DNA of 64,000 nucleotides, taken from assembly GCA_016201275.1 (NCBI GenBank), contig JACQDB010000116.1:27276-91275 (forward strand), read 5' to 3'. A program made the position numbers and the translations under genes. The stretch's first letter is position 1. Every line of letters starts with the position of its first letter. Source of the DNA: Acidobacteriota bacterium (lineage in GTDB: Bacteria; Acidobacteriota; Blastocatellia; UBA7656). Positions 47,330 to 57,308 of the stretch are shown piece after piece. The notes under the pieces were generated by a model. That model saw only the letters and a program-made list of their open reading frames with translations, made no database searches and had not been told where the DNA came from.

Positions 47330-47619
47330 TTCTTTGCCGCCATGTTGTACTTTTTGCGTAAACCTTTAAATATCTTTTCCGCAGGTTTTACTCTGCCTTG
47401 CTCTACCTGTTCAAGTCCGATTTGGATAGCCGCTATGGTTTCCGCCTGCTCAACCAAGTCAAGCATCTTTTGATAGGATGCCGCATCGTGGACAACCAAC
47501 TCAGCTTTACCATTGATGGTCAAGACCACTGGTCGCCCAGTTTTTTTCATTCTGCCAATATAGGATTTGGCGTTGCGCTGAAACTCTGACAAAGAATGAA
47601 TATCGTTTAAATCAATCAT
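47326..47619 (-). CDS. Phd/YefM-type antitoxin
   Basis: HSLSEFQRNAKSYIGRMKKTGRPVVLTINGKAELVVHDAASYQKMLDL; overlaps toxin start. Confidence 0.88.
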   Translation of the reverse strand: MIDLNDIHSLSEFQRNAKSYIGRMKKTGRPVVLTINGKAELVVHDAASYQKMLDLVEQAETIAAIQIGLEQVEQGRVKPAEKIFKGLRKKYNMAAKK

Positions 47620-47924
47620 AAAAAAACTCGCTTCGATAAGAAATTTACTGCGAATTCAATGCTGTCATAGAGAGCAAATGATGACAAGGAGAAAGTGATT
47701 TTTTCGAGACCAGACCACCGGCAAAATGCCACAACGGTAGCCCACAAAAAACCTACGAAGAAAGCTATTGCCGAATTGCATACGGCGAAGCATCTGTTAT
47801 ACCCTTCATCCGCAAGTTGACCGTTACAGCTTTTTTGCTCGGAGCAGAACCAAAATCGTTAATCAATCAACAAGTGGAATCAGCCCGGCTGATTAGTTTC
47901 CAGATTCAAGTTGAGGAACCTTCT

Positions 47925-49358
47925 ATGACTCTTTCATCTAGCTTGTTACAAAAAACACTATTCAAAGTTTTTGCTTTATCGCTTTTCATCGTAGCGTTGA
48001 CGGCTACGGCTTTTGCTCAACAGACCTACCTGGACAAGTACATTGCCAAAGCCGATCCGGCATACCAATGGAAGTTGATGAAAACTATTGCTGGCGAAGG
48101 TTGCAAAGCCTATGTGCTGCGCTTGACTTCGCAGACCTGGCGCAGCGCGCAAGAGGTTGATCGACCTGTGTGGACGCATTGGCTGACCATTGTTAAACCC
48201 GACACTCTCGCGCACCATAGCGCCTTGTTAGTCATCGGCGGCGGCAGCAATAAAGACCAGATGCCTTCGGCGATTCCTGAGCGCGGTAAAAAATTTGCCC
48301 TCGAAACTCATTCCCTCTACGCCGACTTGAGCGATGTGCCGAATCAGCCGCTCTACTTTGCCGACTCGAAAGACCACGGGCGTAGTGAAGATGATCTGAT
48401 CGCCTATAGCTATGCCAAACAGATGGAGACCGGCGATGATAGTTGGCTGGCGCGGCTTCCTATGGTCAAAAGTGGCGTGCGTGCGATGGATGCGATACAG
48501 GAATTTATGGCAAGCCCGGAAGGCGGCAAGTTGCAGATTGAGCAATTCGTAGTTGCAGGCGGTTCCAAGCGCGGTTGGACAACTTGGCTGGTGGGCGCGG
48601 TTGATAAACGAGTGGTGGCGATTATGCCCGTCGTTATTGATGTTTTGAATTCTCAGGCCGCCATCAAACATCAATTTGAGGCGTATGGATTTTTCTCGAC
48701 TTCGCTTAACGATTATACGCGGAATAAAATTTTGCCTGATAAGCTAGACACTCCCGAATACCGCCGCTTACTGGCCATCGAAGACCCTTATGAGTATCTG
48801 GCGCGGCGGCGTTTGCGAATGCCGAAATTCATTATGAATGCCTCTGGCGATCAATTTTTTCTGCCCGATAGTTCGCAGTTTTATTGGGACAAGGTGCGCG
48901 GCGAAAAGCATTTGCGCTATGTGCCGAATGCCAAACATAATCTTGCCGGAAGCGACGCGGTGGAATCTATGCTGGCGTTTTATGAAGCGGTGTTGAATCA
49001 TCGAGCGCGACCGGAATTTACTTGGAAAAAGCAGAAGGACGGTGCGCTGGTGGTGTTTGCCAAAGACCAACCGAAAGAGGTGAATCTGTGGCAAGCGACC
49101 AATCCGCAAGCGCGGGATTTTCGCGTTGACACCATAGGCAAAGCTTATACCAGTTCGCCTGTGAAGGCGCAGCGCAAAGGCGTATATGTTGGGCGCGTCG
49201 AAAAACCGGCGAGCGGTTACACGGCGTTCTTCGTTGAGTTGGTTTACGACAGCGGCGGCAAGTATCCTTTCAAGTTCACCACCGAAGTCAGCATCGTGCC
49301 GGACGTTTTACCCTTCCATTTCAAAGATGCAAAGAAGAGCAATGTTGCTTTGAAATAA
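47925..49358 (+). CDS. PhoPQ-activated pathogenicity-related (PqaA-type) protein
   Basis: YLDKYIAKADPAYQWKLM, HWLTIVKPDTLAHHSALLVIGGGSNKD, VVAGGSKRGWTTWLVGAVDKRVVAIMPVVIDVLN. Confidence 0.88.
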   Translation: MTLSSSLLQKTLFKVFALSLFIVALTATAFAQQTYLDKYIAKADPAYQWKLMKTIAGEGCKAYVLRLTSQTWRSAQEVDRPVWTHWLTIVKPDTLAHHSALLVIGGGSNKDQMPSAIPERGKKFALETHSLYADLSDVPNQPLYFADSKDHGRSEDDLIAYSYAKQMETGDDSWLARLPMVKSGVRAMDAIQEFMASPEGGKLQIEQFVVAGGSKRGWTTWLVGAVDKRVVAIMPVVIDVLNSQAAIKHQFEAYGFFSTSLNDYTRNKILPDKLDTPEYRRLLAIEDPYEYLARRRLRMPKFIMNASGDQFFLPDSSQFYWDKVRGEKHLRYVPNAKHNLAGSDAVESMLAFYEAVLNHRARPEFTWKKQKDGALVVFAKDQPKEVNLWQATNPQARDFRVDTIGKAYTSSPVKAQRKGVYVGRVEKPASGYTAFFVELVYDSGGKYPFKFTTEVSIVPDVLPFHFKDAKKSNVALK

Positions 49359-49507
49359 GCAAAGCTGGTTCAAGGGGCTTGCCATATACTTGGTGGAAAA
49401 TCTTGGGAAGAATGGATCGCGCACTATTCAAAGGGGCATCAGCACTCTGTGAAGCGCGCCTGTCACACGATGTAAGGGAAGGGGAAGAAAATATAATCCC
49501 ATAATTC

Positions 49508-49564
49508 CCGTTGAGAAGCGGTCTCTGACAGCGAGACTGGCGGTCAGAGACCGCTTCTCAACGG
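49508..49564. repeat. Perfect inverted repeat, 22-bp arms (CGTTGAG family)
   Basis: CCGTTGAGAAGCGGTCTCTGAC / GTCAGAGACCGCTTCTCAACGG. Confidence 0.85.
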
Positions 49565-49649
49565 TATGCTATTTTTTTTCCACACCTTCTCTAATTTTCT
49601 GGTTTCCCGAATTCTTGAAACGACACATTGGTTGGGTAGTTACGCCAGC

Positions 49650-52600
49650 TTACTGAATTGGCCAGCCGCCGTGCTGCTCAATCGCTTGGTCTATCTCTGC
49701 CATCAAGCCAATGGTTTCCGATAGAGCCGCAACGATGCGTTGATAATGGGTCAAATCGTCGTAAGTCAGCTTGCGCCCTTTGCGGTCTTTGAGCCATTTC
49801 TGGCAAACCTGATAACCACCGATGTGAAAATTCCAGACCGCTTGCGGAACGCCGTCAAAGTATTGTTCTTTGTTTATCCAGACGCGCCCGGTTTCATTGT
49901 CGGCTTCATCGTCTTGGTTGTAGCGCACTTCTTCAACGGTGTTATCTCCGGCAATCGGGTAGCCGGTGAGCGACGCGCCGAAACTCTCCAGCAAATGCAA
50001 AGCCACCAGTCTTTCGCCTGAGGCACAGAGAGCGCGAAAGAGCGCGATGTTTGCAGTGAGCGGCAAGCGCGGAAAGTCTATCTTCAAAAACTCGGCGTAG
50101 CGGCTGCGATAAGTAGGCGAATGAAAGACCGCGTACATATAATTGAAGACATCTTCGGGAGCGAAAGTGTTTTGCAAATCGCCTTTGCCGTCATTGACGA
50201 AAGCGAGTTGCAAGCGCGTTGCAAAATCCTTGATGAACTCTGGCGCAAGATTCGGGTGACGACTATTAGTCGCTGCGAGAGTATCGAATAGACCGCCCTT
50301 TTTTTCGACCGGATAAATATATAGCGGAAAATTATAGTTTTGCTCTTTGGTCTTAGTTGAAACAAGACAACTTTCCGCCACGGCCTTTGATGCTCCAATG
50401 TGTTGCCAGCCTAATGTGCTAATTTGACGAGGAACAAGCAGGCAAAGATTTTCTTTCCCTGCAACATGGTCAAGAAGTTCTCTGCGCGGATAATCCATCA
50501 CCGCATTGCTAAAGTAACAAGGTCGCCAATCGAAAGGGCGATATAAACACTGAATAAAATGTTGCTGCCAATGCTTATCATCACGAAGTTGTCTTCTTGC
50601 TTTGGAAAGTTGCCAATCTCGATTATCACGCAATTCATAAGCCGTTCGCAGCTCATCGTCACTTCGCGCCGTATCGCGCAAATCGGCTATGCGTGAACGT
50701 ATTACCTTTTCGTCAAAATCAATAGCGAAATGGTCACGATGCGTTTGGAAGCCTAGAACATTAATCGGCATCATCTCGGTAACTTTCCAACCGCCTTCAT
50801 ACTCCGCTAGTAAATCCGTATCCTGTGGCACGAATAAATAAAACGGCGATTGCGGTTCCAGCTTCTTCCATTCCGTGCTTCGTAAATCATGCTGTGAAAG
50901 CCAATGATATTTGCCACCCACCAATTCTTTCTCGTGATTCACATTATCTTCGTAAACCTCGCGCACACCCCACAGATGCGCGTGATGCACCACCGCATCG
51001 CTCTCTTTCTCGCCGCCGCGTTTTACGAAGATACCTATCGCTACGCCTTGCTGAATATCAAAAACATTTTCGTCTTTCGAGCCATCGGGCGATCTCTCTT
51101 TCTTCTTGCTATTGCCATGCAGGTCTAGCAAATAAATGTCGTCAAAAGTTTCCATCAAACTCTGACGCATTCCGCGAAACGTAGGATTATCCAGATAACC
51201 ATGATTGGTAATGAAAGCCAGAACGCCGTAACCTGTCTGCTCTATGCGCCACTGTGCAAAGCGTATGAACTTGACGTAATCATCATTGAGCCATTTGGGA
51301 TTCTTCTCGCCAAGCGGTTGCCCATCCATAGCGAAATAATTTCCCGTAGGCGTTCCCGTGTGGGTGTCCATTCCATGCAAAAGCTTGGCTATCCATTGAC
51401 CTTGATTCGCCGAATGCCCCGAATAAGGCGGATTGCCTATGACCACCATCACCGGCTTGTCTTGCTTCACCTTTCCCGCTTCGTCGGCTTCTTCGTTAAT
51501 CCATTTCGTGAATGTCGGAGCGTTCGCCAATTGATGCACTTCGTCCAAAGTGTTGGTCAAATAAACGCGCAGGCGTTCTTCCGATTGAAAACCGTAGCCC
51601 GTTTCATCCAACAACAAACCAAGCTTCATGTGAGCTACGGAATAAGCCGCCATCAAAAGCTCGAAGCCAAATATGCGCGGCAACAGATGTTCGGAAACAT
51701 AGCCCGACCACATCCCTTTATTCTTCGCGCCGAACTTTTCCCAAATCTGTTTGATGACGCTGTAAAGAAAGGTTCCTGTTCCTGTCGCCGGGTCTAAGAC
51801 AAGAACTTTGTGGGTTTCGATTTCGCCTTCGCCGTAAGGATTTTTGATTTTAATTTTGCTCGAATCGGCTAACCCCTCGGCAAGTTTAAAATCGGTCTTG
51901 AGAAGATGGTCAACGCTGCGGACGATGTAAGAGACCACAGGCTCCGGCGTGTAATAAACGCCGCGAGCTTCGCGCATCTTCGGGTCATACGCCGTCAGAA
52001 AGGTTTCATAGAAATGCACTACGGGGTCTTCGCGTCGCGTGCGTTTGCCAAAGTCTTGCAAGATGGCGGCGATGTCTGCGCGTTGCAACAACTCCGCCAG
52101 ATCATCAACCGCCCAAGAGATGCGCTCGTCAAGATCGGGTCCGGCGATGTGCGAGAACATCTTGCGAAGAAACGGATTGGTTTTGGGCAAATCATAAGCC
52201 GCATTCTTGCGCGAAAAATGTGAGCCATCTTTGACATTGCAACGCGCCGCAAACAGTCCGTAGCAAATGGTCTGGGCGTACATATCGGCAAACTGTTCTT
52301 CGGTCAAATCGTGCAGCAAGACTTCTTGAAAACCTTTCAACTGATCGTGCAGAGGGTCTGCTTTTTCGTCGGTCAAATCCTCATCATTGAGAGCTTTGGT
52401 TATGGCTTCGCGTATCAAACGGGCTATCGCAGCCATACGCTTCGCCAAATCTTTCGGGCTGCTGACGGTCGCAGTTTGTGTAGTCAAAAAAGCCTTCAAG
52501 AGATTGAAAACGTCATCTGCGCCGCCTTTTTCAAGGCTTAACTTGCCGCTCTTTTTCGCAAGCTTCGCCAGTCGCGCTGTCAAACGAAGCTTGCCTTGAA

Positions 52601-52919
52601 CGTACCAACGAAACTCCAGATAATCGGTGAGAATCAGATTGCCTAAGCTCTCAAGGTAACGCTTCATCTGCTCGGACTTTTCTTCTTTGTCGAGTGCTTT
52701 CCCGAGGTCTTTCGCTTCGATGTAGCCGAGCGGCGTTTCGCCTTTTGTGACAATGTAATCAGGCGCGCCGCATTTGACGCGCTTAGGCTCGTTGGTCGCG
52801 GTAATTCCCACAATGATAGATTCAAGTAAGGATTTGAGAGCCGGACGATAGGTGTGTTCGGTGGCATTGCCTAGTTGCAAGGCGTGTTCGAGTTTCTTCA
52901 GATAATCTTGTAGGTTCAT
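49650..52919 (-). CDS. Solitary nuclease + N6-adenine methylase restriction-modification protein (type IIG/ISP-like, no evident helicase)
   Basis: N-term PDYIVTKGETPLGYIEAKDL nuclease-like; YYTPEPVVSYIVRSVD, VLDPATGTGTFLYSVI, MVVIGNPPYSGHSANQ methylase motifs. Confidence 0.85.
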   Translation of the reverse strand: MNLQDYLKKLEHALQLGNATEHTYRPALKSLLESIIVGITATNEPKRVKCGAPDYIVTKGETPLGYIEAKDLGKALDKEEKSEQMKRYLESLGNLILTDYLEFRWYVQGKLRLTARLAKLAKKSGKLSLEKGGADDVFNLLKAFLTTQTATVSSPKDLAKRMAAIARLIREAITKALNDEDLTDEKADPLHDQLKGFQEVLLHDLTEEQFADMYAQTICYGLFAARCNVKDGSHFSRKNAAYDLPKTNPFLRKMFSHIAGPDLDERISWAVDDLAELLQRADIAAILQDFGKRTRREDPVVHFYETFLTAYDPKMREARGVYYTPEPVVSYIVRSVDHLLKTDFKLAEGLADSSKIKIKNPYGEGEIETHKVLVLDPATGTGTFLYSVIKQIWEKFGAKNKGMWSGYVSEHLLPRIFGFELLMAAYSVAHMKLGLLLDETGYGFQSEERLRVYLTNTLDEVHQLANAPTFTKWINEEADEAGKVKQDKPVMVVIGNPPYSGHSANQGQWIAKLLHGMDTHTGTPTGNYFAMDGQPLGEKNPKWLNDDYVKFIRFAQWRIEQTGYGVLAFITNHGYLDNPTFRGMRQSLMETFDDIYLLDLHGNSKKKERSPDGSKDENVFDIQQGVAIGIFVKRGGEKESDAVVHHAHLWGVREVYEDNVNHEKELVGGKYHWLSQHDLRSTEWKKLEPQSPFYLFVPQDTDLLAEYEGGWKVTEMMPINVLGFQTHRDHFAIDFDEKVIRSRIADLRDTARSDDELRTAYELRDNRDWQLSKARRQLRDDKHWQQHFIQCLYRPFDWRPCYFSNAVMDYPRRELLDHVAGKENLCLLVPRQISTLGWQHIGASKAVAESCLVSTKTKEQNYNFPLYIYPVEKKGGLFDTLAATNSRHPNLAPEFIKDFATRLQLAFVNDGKGDLQNTFAPEDVFNYMYAVFHSPTYRSRYAEFLKIDFPRLPLTANIALFRALCASGERLVALHLLESFGASLTGYPIAGDNTVEEVRYNQDDEADNETGRVWINKEQYFDGVPQAVWNFHIGGYQVCQKWLKDRKGRKLTYDDLTHYQRIVAALSETIGLMAEIDQAIEQHGGWPIQ

Positions 52920-52996
52920 AAACGGTCTTCATCTTTGTTTACGGCGCGAGAATTTTGTAAAAGATAGATCGGCGATTGACATCTTTCATATTGTTC

Positions 52997-53236
52997 GTAA
53001 CAACCCAGTCAGTGCTTGTGGCTGTGCCGCTTTGATGTGCGGAAAGGGCTACGTCTTTCCGTAAACTGCGTTCCCCACTCTCGCGGCTGCGCCGCCCAGA
53101 GGCTTTGCCGCCAAGCTTTTCTGCGGCGCAGCCGCGAACAAGGAGAGCCAGCCTACGGGAGAGTCGCAGACTCTCCGCACCTCAAAGCGGCACAGCCGCA
53201 CAGCATTCAACTCTCACAAAAAGGCTGGGAAGTTAC
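52997..53236. repeat. GTAAC...CCCAGTC palindromic element, 240 bp copy
   Basis: GTAACAACCCAGTCAGTGCTTGTGGCTGTGCCGC ... GCGGCACAGCCGCACAGCATTCAACTCTCACAAAAAGGCTGGGAAGTTAC. Confidence 0.65.
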
Positions 53237-53524
53237 TTAATTCTATTGGTCATTGCTAAAATCGTTTTATCATACAGAGCCTTTGATTATTCTCCTACCA
53301 ATTTTTCACTCAAGGCTTGAAGCCTGGCAGACTAGGTGAGATTTCTCATCAGCCTAATTCGTCAAGCATCGCTGTGAAGACAATTGCGCGTTGATTCTTT
53401 GAACGCTTCTATTTATCTTTACCTTGATGAATTTTCTCATGACCAAGACTCCATTCACCCAGGGCAATCACTTGAAACCCCTGCTTGTCATGTTCGCAAT
53501 GCCTCGATGGTTTCAGGAGAATGC

Positions 53525-54952
53525 ATGAGAGGCAATCAAGCGAAGTTGTGGGCAAGGTTTTTGCTCCTCATGCTATTTGTAACCAATGGTCAATTGACCT
53601 TCTCCTTGTATAAGAAGCTGCCGGATTTAACCGTCTCTGATTTGCGCTGCGACACTGCGGCAAAGGTTGGCGCAGCAATTCAAAACGTCGTCGCAGAGCT
53701 TGTCAATCAAGGCAAACGCCCTGCCGCTGCTTTTCGCCTCAAGTATTTTCTATCCTCCGACGCTAACTTCAGCGCTGACGATGTGGATACCGGAGCGGTG
53801 TGCGAATTTGCCGGACTGGGACGTGGTGAAACGGTGAAATGTACTGTGGCGGTTCCGGTTCCCCATACGTTTATGCCGGGACAATATTTTCTCATCGCTT
53901 CGGTTGACGATCAAAACAGCATCGCGGAACGCGACGAGACCAACAACGTGAAGGCGTTCGGGCCGATTACTATTGAAAAGGCGAAAGACGATGATGGCAA
54001 TCCGCCGCCGCCGCCGCAAGGCATCATCAAGGTGGATGGCGACCCGGAAGATTGGCAGGGCATCGCGCCGCTTTATACGGATGCAGTGGGCGATGGCCCG
54101 TTTGATTCATCCGGGCAATATCAAGCGGGCAGCGACATCACGCATATCTCTGTAACCAACGATAATCGTGCGGTCTATTTTTTGATAGAGTTCGCGGGCG
54201 CTCCATACAGCGGCGGGCTGACGCTCTTTTTTGATACCGATGTCAATCCCACTACCGGTTGCAATGGCTCGGAAACGGTGCTCTTTTCGCCGCCTGCCGA
54301 ACCCCATCGTCTGGCCTATGGCGATTTCAGCAATTGCGAATTGACTGAGTCGTTCCCCGGTGTGGTGACCTCTGCCACTAAAGAAAAAGCGGGTCACAGT
54401 TATGTCGAAGCGGCGATCAATATCGAAGACCTGTTCCGCTTGACGCCGGGCCGAAGAGATTTTCGCTTCTATGCCAAAACCGCGCTTACAGGCGTAGCGG
54501 ATGAAGTGTGGCCGCCTACGGTTTACTCGTTGACCGCGCATTATGCTGATGGCGCAAACCTGCAAATTCGCTTTCATCCTGAAACCGTGTTGCCGGATAA
54601 TGCGCGACCTTGCGGCGCGGCTATTCCCGGTTGGTATTATGGTGTGACGTTGACTGAAACGGCAGGCGTCGGCGTTACCATCAGCAGTTACAAAATCGTA
54701 CTCTATGACAGCAACGGCGGCTACCTGATGACCATAGGCACGTACAGCGGCAGCGATTTCGCCCGATACTTTACCGATTGCGGCAGCGCCAGCGATCACC
54801 TCAATCCGCTAGGCACGGCGTGCAGTCAATCGCTATGCGTGAATTTAGGCGGCAGAAACGCCGGACAACTCGACATCACCTTCAGCGGTACGGATGACAA
54901 AGGCTACGCCGTGCGCTTCACCAGCCCCCGATTGATTTTGGTCAGTCGTTGA
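53525..54952 (+). CDS. Secreted protein with CARDB-like domain
   Basis: LPDLTVSDLRCDTAAKVGAAIQNVVAELVNQGKRPAAAFRLKYFLSSDANFSADDVDTG...IASVDDQNSIAERDETNNVKAF. Confidence 0.7.
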   Translation: MRGNQAKLWARFLLLMLFVTNGQLTFSLYKKLPDLTVSDLRCDTAAKVGAAIQNVVAELVNQGKRPAAAFRLKYFLSSDANFSADDVDTGAVCEFAGLGRGETVKCTVAVPVPHTFMPGQYFLIASVDDQNSIAERDETNNVKAFGPITIEKAKDDDGNPPPPPQGIIKVDGDPEDWQGIAPLYTDAVGDGPFDSSGQYQAGSDITHISVTNDNRAVYFLIEFAGAPYSGGLTLFFDTDVNPTTGCNGSETVLFSPPAEPHRLAYGDFSNCELTESFPGVVTSATKEKAGHSYVEAAINIEDLFRLTPGRRDFRFYAKTALTGVADEVWPPTVYSLTAHYADGANLQIRFHPETVLPDNARPCGAAIPGWYYGVTLTETAGVGVTISSYKIVLYDSNGGYLMTIGTYSGSDFARYFTDCGSASDHLNPLGTACSQSLCVNLGGRNAGQLDITFSGTDDKGYAVRFTSPRLILVSR

Positions 54953-55096
54953 TTGAGAGTGCAGTCAGCGGGGGGAATTTGTCAGGAGCAAAAACACCAT
55001 TCTTCATCACGAAGAACCCAAAAAACACCAAGGTTTTTCCGGTATTTTCTGACTTCGTGGGCTTCGTGGTTCAGAAACGGATTGGCTTTTCACGCC

Positions 55097-56227
55097 TTAC
55101 AATTTGCGAGCGAAATATTTGCCCGGCAGTTGTTTGATGCGGTTGCTCATCTCCAGACTGAGCAGTGCCGCCAGCAATTCGCTCAGGCTCAATTTGGTTA
55201 GCGCTATCAACTCATCTATGTGTATCTGATCGTCGCTCTTTAATTTGCTATAGACGCGCTTTTCGTTTTCGCTCAATGCCACTTCATCCATGCTGAGTTG
55301 TTCGGCGCGTTTGTCGCCGGGTTCGGCGGCAAGAATTGTCGTTTTCATTTCGGTAGGAAATTCTTCCACCACATCGCGCCAGGTCTGCACCAGTTTCGCG
55401 CCGTCTTTAATCAAATAATTCGGCCCGAAACTTTTTGACGAAGTGATATTGCCCGGCACGGCGAAGACTTCACGCCCCTGTTCATAAGCCATTCTTGCGG
55501 TGATCAAGGAGCCGCTGCGTTCCGCGCCTTCGACGACCATCACGCCCAAGGTCATGCCGCTGATGATGCGATTACGAAAAGGGAAGTGTTGCGGCAGCGG
55601 CGGCGTGCCTAAAGGAAATTCGGTAATCAACGCGCCCTGGTCTTTTATTTTTTCGGTGAGCTTTTTATTCTCCTTCGGATAAACTTCATCAAGCCCTGTG
55701 CCGATGACCGCAACCGTCAAGCCTCGGCCTTCGAGCGCGCCCAGATGCGCCGCCGAATCAATGCCTCTTGCCAGTCCCGATACGATGGTGACGCCACGCC
55801 CTGCCAGTTCTCGCGCCAACATCTCTGCGACGTTGCGACCATAGGTTGAACAGCGCCTTGACCCGACGATGGCGATGGCCGGTCGCGCCAGCGCCCTGTG
55901 CAAATCGCCGTAAGAATACAGCACAATCGGCGGGTCGTAGGTCTCGCGCAGCAAGGCAGGGTATTGGGGACTGGCGATGACCAGCGGTGTGCCGCCGGTT
56001 TTTTCCAACTCGCGCAATTCTTGATCGGCGCGATGAAATGGTTCGCTGCTTTTGAGTTGTTCGATGGTGTCGCGCTTGATGCCTGCGGCTTCCAATTCCT
56101 GCGGACTGGCGCGGAAACAATGGGCAGGCGTAGCAAAGCGATCTATCAAGGTTAAAGCGGTGCGTGAACCGACGCCGGTGACGAAACTGAGCGCCACCCA
56201 ATCGCGAATTTCTTCTTGGTTTTCCAT
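55097..56227 (-). CDS. dprA: DNA-processing protein DprA
   Basis: AIVGSRRCSTYGRNVAEMLARELAGRGVTIVSGLARGIDSAAHLGALEGRGLTVAVIGTGLDEVYPKENKKL. Confidence 0.96.
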   Translation of the reverse strand: MENQEEIRDWVALSFVTGVGSRTALTLIDRFATPAHCFRASPQELEAAGIKRDTIEQLKSSEPFHRADQELRELEKTGGTPLVIASPQYPALLRETYDPPIVLYSYGDLHRALARPAIAIVGSRRCSTYGRNVAEMLARELAGRGVTIVSGLARGIDSAAHLGALEGRGLTVAVIGTGLDEVYPKENKKLTEKIKDQGALITEFPLGTPPLPQHFPFRNRIISGMTLGVMVVEGAERSGSLITARMAYEQGREVFAVPGNITSSKSFGPNYLIKDGAKLVQTWRDVVEEFPTEMKTTILAAEPGDKRAEQLSMDEVALSENEKRVYSKLKSDDQIHIDELIALTKLSLSELLAALLSLEMSNRIKQLPGKYFARKL

Positions 56228-56349
56228 ACGCCGAGGGCTCCTGAAAAAAGTGTAGGCAATCTGTGTTGCGGTTGCTGCCGAGCGATCATGTTATGCGCTG
56301 TCTGTATCGCCAATTTCAAACTACAATATGAACATCCTGGAGAGGCAAA

Positions 56350-56610
56350 ATGAGTTACCAATATAGACAATCCGTAGTGCAGGAATTAATGCAGCACGGC
56401 ATCAAGCCAGACGACCACACACCGCCGGAGTTGGCGCATGATTTCGTCAACGATCTGTATCGTTATGAAATTCGTGCGCTACGCCAACAACTGCTCGATG
56501 GTGCGTTTCCGAAAACCGAATACGCGCCAAGAGTGTTGGCGCTACGCCAGCGCTATCCGATTTTAGGGCTGCACCTGCGCTTCTGGACGGAAGCGAGCGC
56601 CGCGTCTTAG
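56350..56610 (+). CDS. Small hypothetical protein
   Basis: 86 aa ORF; TAG stop overlaps the MITE edge. Confidence 0.55.
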   Translation: MSYQYRQSVVQELMQHGIKPDDHTPPELAHDFVNDLYRYEIRALRQQLLDGAFPKTEYAPRVLALRQRYPILGLHLRFWTEASAAS

Positions 56611-56737
56611 GATGGTGGATGAAATAAAGTGCAAGTTCAGAGTTACGCCTTTAGGCGTGAAGCGTCTGCGTCAACTCACGCTTAAAGGCGTAACTCTGAA
56701 CCTCAAAAACTGCGTCTTATTTCATCCACCATCCTTA
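56607..56737. mobile_element. MITE-like element with TIR GGATGGTGGATGAAATAA, flanked by TTA
   Basis: 56610-56627 and 56717-56734 perfect 18-bp inverted repeats; TTA on both sides; inner palindrome GTTCAGAGTTACGCCTTTAGGCGTGA / TCACGCTTAAAGGCGTAACTCTGAAC. Confidence 0.85.
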
Positions 56738-57244
56738 AAAGGCCGACTCGTCTGCCGATGGTCCATAGATAGAAGGAACCGGTATATCATTCAAGCGCAG
56801 ATAAACTCCAAGTTGAGCGCGATGATGAATACTATGGCTCATAATAAAACTGCGAATCGCGGCGATACGAGGCATGGAAAAAATCGTCTTGCCGCCAGCC
56901 TTCAAACTCCAGCTTTGCCGCATCTGCTCATCGCTTGCCGAAGCAATCGCCGCTCGTGCCGCTTCTACATTTTTATCGAACACTTGCAGAACTTCTAAAA
57001 CCGAGTGCGCCTCCGCCATTTTGGGCGCGGGAGCATCAAGCGGTGCTGTGTCAAACGAGTCTTGTTGCAAAGTGATAACTGCCCAGTTGGGAAGGTTGGC
57101 AAGGTGACTGGCGAGCGCGCCCATCGAAAACGATTTTTCGTGCGTCCGCCAATGGAATTTCTCTTCGGGTACACGCTCCAGCGTCTTTCTGGTGTTCGCC
57201 ATTTCGTGATCAAATTCCGGTAAAATGGATTCGCTGATTGACAT
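56735..57244 (-). CDS. DinB-family protein
   Basis: EKFHWRTHEKSFSMGALASHLANLPNW and IRSFIMSHSIHHRAQLGVYLRLNDIPVPSIYGPSADE. Confidence 0.92.
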   Translation of the reverse strand: MSISESILPEFDHEMANTRKTLERVPEEKFHWRTHEKSFSMGALASHLANLPNWAVITLQQDSFDTAPLDAPAPKMAEAHSVLEVLQVFDKNVEAARAAIASASDEQMRQSWSLKAGGKTIFSMPRIAAIRSFIMSHSIHHRAQLGVYLRLNDIPVPSIYGPSADESAF

Positions 57245-57308
57245 TGATTTTCTCCCTTCAAATGGTTGTAGTCGTGTTGCTCTATTGTCCGTTTCAGGCG
57301 ACGGATTT

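Noticed and set aside
47401-47410. tRNA/rRNA genes anywhere in the window
   Set aside because: No cloverleaf or rRNA-like sequence was recognised by eye; a tRNAscan/Infernal run would be needed to exclude them.
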